Shown here one piece after another: positions 52,704 through 58,360 of a stretch of 58,360 nt of DNA. The position numbers and the translations under genes are program-made. The notes beneath the pieces were generated by a model, which was given only the letters and a program-made list of their open reading frames with translations, was not told the DNA's origin and ran no database searches. Positions within the stretch are counted from its first letter, which is position 1. Each line of letters starts with the position of its first letter. Source of the DNA: CAZTVF01 sp964616985 (GTDB lineage Bacteria; Planctomycetota; Phycisphaerae; SM23-33); assembly GCA_964616985.1 (NCBI GenBank), contig CAZTVF010000017.1, forward strand, positions 1 to 58,360. Direction: 5' to 3'.

Positions 52704-53027
52704 CGCCCTGAATCCCCGACGGTCCACAACTCATGCCTGTGCCCCCGGCCTCCGCCTGCCCGCATGATCCCCAATAGCGACCGATCCCTGCGTTCGCGCG
52801 CACCGTTCCGTTCTTTTTTTTTGCCCCTTATCGAAGTCACCGTCTGATCCTGCCGATTCAAATCTTACGGGTGTTCGTGGGTACGGTCGGTAGAGCAGTG
52901 GTGGCCTATGCCCACACATTTCAATATGCCCGCGTCGCCGTTTGTGGCGACGAATCTCCAGCCTGCTACGGCGGCATTTTCGATGCCGTCGACCCGCTTG
53001 CAACCTTCCACAGACAAGGAGTGCTAA
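52704..53027 (+). other. Intergenic region and structured leader of cheY
   Basis: No gene seen. A nine-T run (52814-52822) follows a weak GCG-TTCG-CGC hairpin and might end the upstream unit. Next AAGT (52834-52837), 14 bases, GCCGATTC (52852-52859) is a poor sigma-28-like site, one base longer than the others. The leader has two neat hairpins: CGTCGCC/GGCGACG (52933-52952) and CGGCAT/ATGCCG (52972-52988), the second about 30 bases before the ribosome site AAGGAG. Confidence 0.5.
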
Positions 53028-53465
53028 ATGGATATTCATGCATTGGTAGTGGACGATTCCGGCATCATGCGAAAGCTCGTGATGCGGTCGCTGCTGGAGT
53101 CAAAACTGGCGCAGTTCATGTTCACCGAGGCCAAGGACGGGCTGGACGCGCTGAAGGCGTTCGACCCCGAGAAGATCAACATGATCTTCGTTGACTGGAA
53201 CATGCCCAACATGAACGGCATCGACTTCGTCAAGAAGGTCCGCGAGAGCCAGACCAAGCACGTGCCGGTGGTCATGATCACCACCGAAAGCACGATGGGC
53301 AAGGTCGAGGAGGCCCTCGACCAGGCGGGCGTGGACTGTTTCATCGTCAAGCCCTTCACCACCGAGGTCCTGCAGAAGAAGCTCACGCCACTGTTCGACA
53401 AGCTCAGCGAGCAGGGCAAGGTGGAGCCCGGATTTTTCGGCAAATTGGCGGCCAAGTTGAACTGA
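53028..53465 (+). CDS. cheY: Chemotaxis response regulator CheY
   Basis: A 145-residue single receiver domain: LVVDDSGIMRKLVMRSL (acidic pair), phospho-acceptor Asp56 in MIFVDWNMPNMNG, MITTES (Thr85/86) and Lys108 in FIVKPFT. A short tail (GKVEPGFFGKLAAKLN) exceeds the usual 120-130 residues. First gene of the chemotaxis operon; since FliM lacks the usual N-terminal CheY motif, its motor target may be FliN or another surface. Confidence 0.95.
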   Translation: MDIHALVVDDSGIMRKLVMRSLLESKLAQFMFTEAKDGLDALKAFDPEKINMIFVDWNMPNMNGIDFVKKVRESQTKHVPVVMITTESTMGKVEEALDQAGVDCFIVKPFTTEVLQKKLTPLFDKLSEQGKVEPGFFGKLAAKLN

Positions 53466-53516
53466 TGCCCTTTTTCCACCGCCGCACGACGGCCGTGGTT
53501 TTGTGAAGGAGACAGC

Positions 53517-54014
53517 GTGGACTCAGCAACGACAACGAACGATACGATCACCCCGCACTGGGAATGCATCGTGGGCGCCGCGAACGAGGTGTTCGAATCG
53601 ACCTGCGGCACGAAGCTCACGCAGCTGGCCGACCCCGTGACGACCGATGAGAAGATCATCCTGGCCGTCATCGCCCTGGTGGGCGAGATCGAGTGGTCGC
53701 TCTTCCTGGGCCTGCCCGCGGAGACGGCCACCTCGGTGGCGGCCAAGTTCGCCGGTTTCGACATCCCGTTCGACAGCCCCGACATGGGCGATGCGATCGG
53801 CGAGGTGACCAATATCCTCGCCGGGCGCCTCAAGGCCCTGCTGGACAAACGCGGCGTGCATGCCGACATCTCGCTGCCGACGGTCATGCGGGCCGACGGC
53901 CTGCAGGTGCTCGTCCAGCGACAGAGCGCGTCGGCCAAGGCATGCTTTGAATCCGCCATCGGCCGCCTCTGGGTGGGCGTGCTGGCGGGCAAAACGCCCG
54001 GCGTCGTGCTGTAG
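53517..54014 (+). CDS. cheX: CheX-type CheY-P phosphatase
   Basis: A 165-residue protein of the CheC/CheX/FliY group. The catalytic E-x-x-N motif is visible as Glu96-V-T-Asn99 in DAIGEVTNILAGRLKALL, and only one such motif is present, as in CheX rather than CheC. A GTG start at 53517 follows AAGGAG. Its place directly after cheY fits removal of phosphate from CheY. Confidence 0.88.
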   Translation: MDSATTTNDTITPHWECIVGAANEVFESTCGTKLTQLADPVTTDEKIILAVIALVGEIEWSLFLGLPAETATSVAAKFAGFDIPFDSPDMGDAIGEVTNILAGRLKALLDKRGVHADISLPTVMRADGLQVLVQRQSASAKACFESAIGRLWVGVLAGKTPGVVL

Positions 54015-54049
54015 AAAGAACGATCCCTCAGGCTCAAGGAAGCCGCCCC

Positions 54050-56695
54050 ATGGATTGGCAAAAAACTGTTCGAATGGAAATTGTCGGCCTGTCGGCCCAA
54101 CTGGCCGCCGTCGACGCGTCCAAACCCGCGGCGATCATCCCGCCGGGCACGCGGCTGGAACAACTGGCCGCCAAGGCGGCGCCCGGCCCCGTCCAGAACC
54201 TGCTGACGCTTCTGCTGAATCTGATGCAGGGCATCTATCAGCAGCAGGTGAAGGACGTGCCCGCGGCGCTCGCCGCGGCGAGCCGCACCGCCGCCGCCAT
54301 CGAGGCCCACCTCGCCGGCGGACCGGCCGAAACCCTGGCGCCCCTGCCGGCCCAGATCGCCTCCTTCCTGGGTGCGGAGGCCCCGGCCGCCGAGGCCGTC
54401 GCCGAAGCTACCGCCCCAGCCGAGCCGGCGCCGGTCCCTTCCGAACCGCTGGCCGTCGAAGACGCCGCCGCGATGCTTGTCGGGCTGACGCCGCAAGACA
54501 CGGCCGAGCTCCAACGCGTCGCCGCCTCCTTCGCGACGATCGCCGCCGACACGACCCTCAGCGCCGCTGTCGTGGGCCTGGCCCGTGAGACGGCCCAGCG
54601 CGTCGGCGCCGTCAGCGCCGGAACCAGCAAGGATCCCACCGCGGATCTCGCGCTGGCCGGCGACCGCATCGGCAAGCTCCTGCGACAGATGGAGGACGAC
54701 GCCGAGCGTCAGGCTGCCGCTGCCGACGCCTCCGCGCCGGCCGCTGCCGCATTGCAGCCCGCATCGCCGGCCCCCTCGCCGGCCGCCGCTGTCCCGCCGT
54801 CCGCCCCGGCCCCGGTGGCCCAGGCCCCGCAGGAAGCGGCGCCGCCTGCCGCTGCGGCGCCCGCCGTCATCGCCTTCGGCCTGCCGGCCGAGACGGACAT
54901 GGACCTGCTGCGCGAGTACATCACCGAATGCCTCGACCACATCACCAACGCCGAGACCTCGCTGCTGGCGTTGGAGACCAATCCCGCCGAGGCCGAGCCG
55001 ATCAACACCGTGTTCCGCGCGTTTCACACGATCAAGGGCACATCGGGCTTCCTGAACCTCGAGGCGATCCAGCGGTTGGCGCACCTGTCGGAGAACCTGC
55101 TGGACCGGGCCCGCGCGGGCAAGATCCGCATCACCGGCGGCTACGCCGACCTGTGCCTGCGGTCGTGCGACACGCTCAAGTCGATGATCGAATCTCTCAA
55201 GGGCGGGCAACCGGGCCAGCCCCTGGAGGCCCCTGCGCACCTGGGCGAGTTGATGGAGCACCTGCGCGATCCCGAGGCCGCGGGCTTTGGCGAAGACACC
55301 AGCGTCGAGCCCATGCGCCTCGGCGACATCCTCGTCGGCAAGGGCGCCGCCGAGCGCGTTGCGATCGAGCAGGCCGTGCAGGACCAGCAAGGCCGCCCCC
55401 TGGGGCAGGTGCTGGTCACCAGCGACGCCGCCTCGGCCGTCGACGTCGCCAAGGCCCTTCGCACCCAGCAGCAGATGGCCCCCGGCGCCGCGAGCGTGGC
55501 CGAGGCCACCATTCGCGTGGGCACCGAGCGACTCGACCACCTCATCAACACCGTGGGCGAACTGGTCATCGCCCAGTCGATGGTGGCGCAGGACCCCAAC
55601 GTGCTGGCCGGCGGGCACACGCGCCTGGCCCGCAGCGTGGCCCATGCGGGCAAGATCGTCCGCGAACTGCAGGATCTCACGATGTCGCTGCGGATGGTTG
55701 AGCTCCGAGCGACCTTCCAGAAGATGGCCCGCCTCGTCCGCGACGTGGCCAAGAAGGCGGGCAAGCAGGTGCATTTCGTTACCGAGGGCGACGACACTGA
55801 GATCGACCGCAACATGGTCGAGGCGCTCAACGACCCGCTGGTGCACATGATCCGCAACGCCGTCGACCACGGCATCGAGCCCGCCGACGTCCGCACCGCC
55901 AAGGGCAAGAACCCCACGGGCACCGTCAAGCTCCGCGCGTACCACGCCGCCGGCAGCGTCATCATCGAACTCCTCGACGACGGCAAGGGCCTCGACAAGG
56001 AACGCATCCTCACCAAGGCCGTCGACAAGGGCCTCGTGCAGGCCGGCGTCGACCTGCCCGAAAGCGAGATCTTCGCGCTGATCTGCCTGCCGGGCTTGTC
56101 GACGGCTGAGAAGATCACCGACGTGTCCGGCAGCGGCGTCGGCATGGACGTGGTGAAGAAGGGCATCGAGAAGCTTCGCGGCCGCATCGACATCGCCTCT
56201 CGAAGCGGCGAAGGCTCGACCTTCACGCTGCGCCTGCCGCTGACGATGGCCATCGCCGACGCCATGATGGTCCGCGTGGGCAACGAGCGGTACCTGATGC
56301 CGACGGTGTCGATCGAGCACAGCCTGCGGCCGTCGCCGGGCATGGTGACGACGGTGGCGGGCAAGGGCGAGATGGTGCTGCTGCGGGGGCAGCTGCTGCC
56401 GGTCTTCCGCCTGGCGGGGCTGTTCGGCGTCAGCGGCGCCGTCACCGACCCGTACCAGAGCCTGCTGGTGGTGATCGAGGGCGGTGCCAAGCGCTGCGCC
56501 CTGATGGTGGACGAGCTGCTGGCCCAGCAGCAGGTGGTGATCAAGTCGCTGGGGCGGTCGTTCGCGCAGGTGCGCGGCGTCAGCGGCGGGGCCATCCTGG
56601 GCGACGGACGCGTGGGGCTGATCCTGGACGCCGTGGGCATCATCAATCTCGCCCACGGCCTGCACAACGAGACCGAGATATCCGAGGCGGCATAA
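54050..56695 (+). CDS. cheA: Chemotaxis histidine kinase CheA with N-terminal extension
   Basis: An 881-residue kinase. Residues 1-270 are a helical, Ala/Pro-rich extension not found in classic CheA. The Hpt domain (about 285-390) has His326 in AFHTIKGTSGF. A segment at about 420-475 (RLGDILVGKGAAERVAIEQAVQDQQGRPLGQVLV) resembles MshEN/GspE-N-type repeats and stands where P2 would be. Then P3 (TERLDHLINTVGELVIAQSMV), the HATPase with N box (LVHMIRNAVDHGIE), G1 (DDGKGLD) and G2 (GSGVGMDVV), and a CheW-like P5 (VLLRGQLLPVFRLAGLFGV). AAGGA lies before ATG. Confidence 0.96.
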   Translation: MDWQKTVRMEIVGLSAQLAAVDASKPAAIIPPGTRLEQLAAKAAPGPVQNLLTLLLNLMQGIYQQQVKDVPAALAAASRTAAAIEAHLAGGPAETLAPLPAQIASFLGAEAPAAEAVAEATAPAEPAPVPSEPLAVEDAAAMLVGLTPQDTAELQRVAASFATIAADTTLSAAVVGLARETAQRVGAVSAGTSKDPTADLALAGDRIGKLLRQMEDDAERQAAAADASAPAAAALQPASPAPSPAAAVPPSAPAPVAQAPQEAAPPAAAAPAVIAFGLPAETDMDLLREYITECLDHITNAETSLLALETNPAEAEPINTVFRAFHTIKGTSGFLNLEAIQRLAHLSENLLDRARAGKIRITGGYADLCLRSCDTLKSMIESLKGGQPGQPLEAPAHLGELMEHLRDPEAAGFGEDTSVEPMRLGDILVGKGAAERVAIEQAVQDQQGRPLGQVLVTSDAASAVDVAKALRTQQQMAPGAASVAEATIRVGTERLDHLINTVGELVIAQSMVAQDPNVLAGGHTRLARSVAHAGKIVRELQDLTMSLRMVELRATFQKMARLVRDVAKKAGKQVHFVTEGDDTEIDRNMVEALNDPLVHMIRNAVDHGIEPADVRTAKGKNPTGTVKLRAYHAAGSVIIELLDDGKGLDKERILTKAVDKGLVQAGVDLPESEIFALICLPGLSTAEKITDVSGSGVGMDVVKKGIEKLRGRIDIASRSGEGSTFTLRLPLTMAIADAMMVRVGNERYLMPTVSIEHSLRPSPGMVTTVAGKGEMVLLRGQLLPVFRLAGLFGVSGAVTDPYQSLLVVIEGGAKRCALMVDELLAQQQVVIKSLGRSFAQVRGVSGGAILGDGRVGLILDAVGIINLAHGLHNETEISEAA

Positions 56696-56737
56696 GCCGC
56701 CTTATGACCCGAAGCAAAAGCCAACAAGGAGCTAAAC

Positions 56738-57232
56738 ATGGCAACGCAGACCGCAGTGACATCAGAGCAGACCCGGCAGAAGGCGGGCAAGTATCTCACC
56801 TTCGTCCTGGCCGAAGAGGAGTACGGCCTGGAGATTCTCAAGGTGCGCGAAATCATCGGCATGATGGACATCACGGCCGTGCCGCGGACCCCGTCGTACG
56901 TCAAGGGCGTGATCAATCTTCGCGGCAAGGTCATCCCCGTGGTGGACCTGCGGCTGAAGTTTGAGATGGAAGGCGCTGAGCAGACGGCCGAGACGTGCAT
57001 CATCGTGGTGTACGTGGGCGACATGGAGATGGGCATCCTGGTGGACAAGGTGTCGGAGGTGCTGGACATCAGCGGCGAAGACATCGAGGAAGCCCCGTCA
57101 TTCGGCGTGAACGTGGACACGGAATTCATCCTGGGCATCGGCAAGGCGGGCGGCAAGGTCACGATCCTGCTGGACATTGCCCGCGTGCTGACCAAGGAAG
57201 ACGTAGCCGTCGCCGCCAGTGCGGCGGTGTAG
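56738..57232 (+). CDS. cheW: Chemotaxis coupling protein CheW
   Basis: A 164-residue adaptor that links receptors to CheA. KYLTFVLAEEEYGLEILKVREIIGMMDITAVPRTPSYVKGVINLRGKVIPVVDLRLKF is the classic CheW pattern, with VDKVSEVLDISGEDIEEAPSFG after it. AAGGAG precedes ATG by 6 bases. Normal length with a short Ala/Val tail. Confidence 0.97.
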   Translation: MATQTAVTSEQTRQKAGKYLTFVLAEEEYGLEILKVREIIGMMDITAVPRTPSYVKGVINLRGKVIPVVDLRLKFEMEGAEQTAETCIIVVYVGDMEMGILVDKVSEVLDISGEDIEEAPSFGVNVDTEFILGIGKAGGKVTILLDIARVLTKEDVAVAASAAV

Positions 57233-57378
57233 ACGGACGACGACGTGGATGACCCGGCGGCTCTTGTGGGGCTGCCGGCGACGGAAGCGGACCTGATGGG
57301 ATGGAGAATAGGAGCTGTATACGCAGCGATAACCGGGAGCTTGAGAGCTCCCACATAGACAATTGAAAGGGATGGCAA
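57233..57378 (+). other. Gap between cheW and the chemoreceptor with hairpin
   Basis: GGGAGCT-TGAG-AGCTCCC (57335-57352) is a perfect 7-bp hairpin 14 bases before the ribosome site AAAGGG. AGCGATAA at 57325-57332 looks like a sigma-28 -10 box, but I see no AAGT box upstream. The hairpin lacks a T-run, so it is not a clear terminator. Confidence 0.45.
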
Positions 57379-58360
57379 ATGTTCAAGAATCTCAAACTCG
57401 GAGCAAAGATCGGCGCTGGCTTTGCGGCACTGATTCTGATCGCGGTCGCACTGGGCGGCCTGGCTGTATGGAACATGAACTCGGTGAAGACGGTGGCAAA
57501 CGCGCTGGCCAATGAAAACGTGCCCGAAGTGGGGATCGGCAACGATGTCGAGCGCGACTCGCTGGCGACCATGTACGCCACGCGAGGCTACGCCTACACC
57601 GATGAGAAGCACTTCCTCGAGGACGCTCAAAAGAACCTGGGCGAGGTCAAGAAGGGCCTCCAGCAGGCCAAGGAGCACGCGACGAAGTTCAACATGGCCG
57701 GCCTCAAGGCCAATGCCGACAAGGCCGAGGCCAAGGCGACCGAGTACGACAAACTGCTGGGCGATACCGTGACCAAGACCGAAGCCCTGCAGAAGAACAT
57801 GGTCATCATGACGGAGATGGCCGCCAAGTACATGAAGTCCTGCACCGACTACCTGGACAACCAGGACAAGAAGCTCAAGGAAGCCGTCAAGGCGATCAAG
57901 ACCGACGCCAATGCCGACCATGAGATGGTGCTGCTGGACCGCGCCAAGAAGATCACTATCTGCAATGACATCATCGACCTGGGCAACACCGTTCGAATCG
58001 GCAACTGGAGGGGCCAGGCCACGCGTGACCCCAAGCTCTACGCCGAGACCATGAAGAGCTTCGAGCAGATCATGGCCAAGCTGGACGAACTCAAGGCCAT
58101 CACGAAGGACGCGGAAAACCTCAAGCAGATCGAAGACTGCCGCTCTGCCGGCAAGGGCTACCAGGAAGCGATGTCCAACTTCCTGACCAACTGGCTGGCC
58201 CGCGAAGAGATCGGCAAGACCCGCGGCGAGGTTGCCCAGGCCGTCCTCGATGCCGCCAAGAACACGGCCATGACCGGCATGGACGACACGGCGAAGGCGT
58301 CTGCGGAAGCGGCGGGTTCTTTGTCGACGGCGTCGACGACGATGATCGTGGGTTTGTCGG
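57379..58360 (+). CDS. Methyl-accepting chemotaxis protein, N-terminal part (cut by window end)
   Basis: An open frame of 327 codons that runs off the window. It begins MFKNLKLGAKIGAGFAALILIAVALGGLAVWNM, the typical first membrane helix of chemoreceptors with helical sensor domains. Residues about 35-310 are helical and charged, like an HBM (helical bimodular) ligand domain, with NWRGQATRDPKLYAETM in the middle. The second helix seems to begin at the edge (TMIVGLS). AAAGGG lies 7 bases ahead of ATG. HAMP and signalling domains would lie beyond the window. Confidence 0.88.
   Translation, partial: MFKNLKLGAKIGAGFAALILIAVALGGLAVWNMNSVKTVANALANENVPEVGIGNDVERDSLATMYATRGYAYTDEKHFLEDAQKNLGEVKKGLQQAKEHATKFNMAGLKANADKAEAKATEYDKLLGDTVTKTEALQKNMVIMTEMAAKYMKSCTDYLDNQDKKLKEAVKAIKTDANADHEMVLLDRAKKITICNDIIDLGNTVRIGNWRGQATRDPKLYAETMKSFEQIMAKLDELKAITKDAENLKQIEDCRSAGKGYQEAMSNFLTNWLAREEIGKTRGEVAQAVLDAAKNTAMTGMDDTAKASAEAAGSLSTASTTMIVGLS

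Noticed and set aside
52860..53027. c-di-GMP (GEMM) riboswitch before cheY
   Set aside because: The conserved GEMM core words are not visible; only two simple hairpins can be drawn.
53036..56665. A 1209-codon frame antisense to cheY-cheX-cheA
   Set aside because: It is opposite to clearly conserved chemotaxis genes; long antisense frames are expected at this GC content, and the translation is low-complexity with no family pattern.
57335..57352. Terminator between cheW and the chemoreceptor
   Set aside because: A perfect stem but no T-run follows, and the receptor is likely read from the same transcript at least in part.
55141..57921. A 926-codon antisense frame over cheA-cheW-receptor
   Set aside because: Same reason: shadow of conserved genes, Ser/Arg/Thr-rich translation without domains.

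Overview
The window is one almost uninterrupted flagellar and chemotaxis locus from a GC-rich, diderm bacterium. An outer-membrane type flagellum is encoded (P-ring FlgI, L-ring FlgH), with two different MotB-type stator genes, many TPR proteins and palindromic intergenic repeats of a kind I associate with Planctomycetota, especially Phycisphaerae. That placement is an inference; there is no rRNA or other universal marker gene to confirm it. I see no tRNA, rRNA, CRISPR array, transposase or integrase.

Layout. 1-1.2 kb: an Ala/Pro/Thr-rich protein with a leader-like N-terminal domain. 1.5-29.0 kb, minus strand: flgM; two lipoproteins; two small unknown proteins; fliA; a small membrane protein; the export apparatus flhA-flhB-fliR-fliQ-fliP-fliO; the switch and stator block fliN-fliM-fliL-motB2-motB1-motA-motE-like; fliJ-fliI-fliH-fliG-fliF-fliE-flgC-flgB; a sigma-54 activator; a secreted TPR protein; a membrane-anchored TPR/STN-like protein; and a second sigma-54 activator. 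29.0-29.55 kb: divergent control region. 29.55-58.36 kb, plus strand: fliK-flgD-flgE-pilZ-flgF-flgG-flgA-flgH-flgI-flgJ-flgN-flgK-flgL; a TPR protein and a FliT/FlgN-like protein; flagellin; fliD-fliS; a methyltransferase/glycosyltransferase/TPR module; then cheY-cheX-cheA-cheW and a methyl-accepting chemotaxis protein cut by the window end.

Regulation can be read from the DNA. Four sites fit the sigma-54 promoter pattern (GG/GC at -24/-12) ahead of the fliO operon, the rod/MS-ring operon, the fliK-hook operon and the TPR gene before flagellin. Three sites share an identical two-block architecture (AAGT-containing box, 11 bases, CGAYAA-type box) ahead of flgM, flagellin and fliD and are best read as sigma-28 (FliA) promoters. 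Two AAA+ sigma-54 activators are encoded: one keeps phosphorylation residues in its receiver domain, the other has lost them. This gives a complete sigma-54 to sigma-28 cascade with its FlgM checkpoint inside one window.

The least conventional parts are the TM-TPR-STN-like protein plus secreted TPR protein that head the basal-body operon, the TPR-linked glycosylation module around flagellin, a membrane-bound PilZ protein inside the hook operon, a possible pseudoknot in the flagellin leader, and composite dispersed repeats that fill nearly every intergenic gap.
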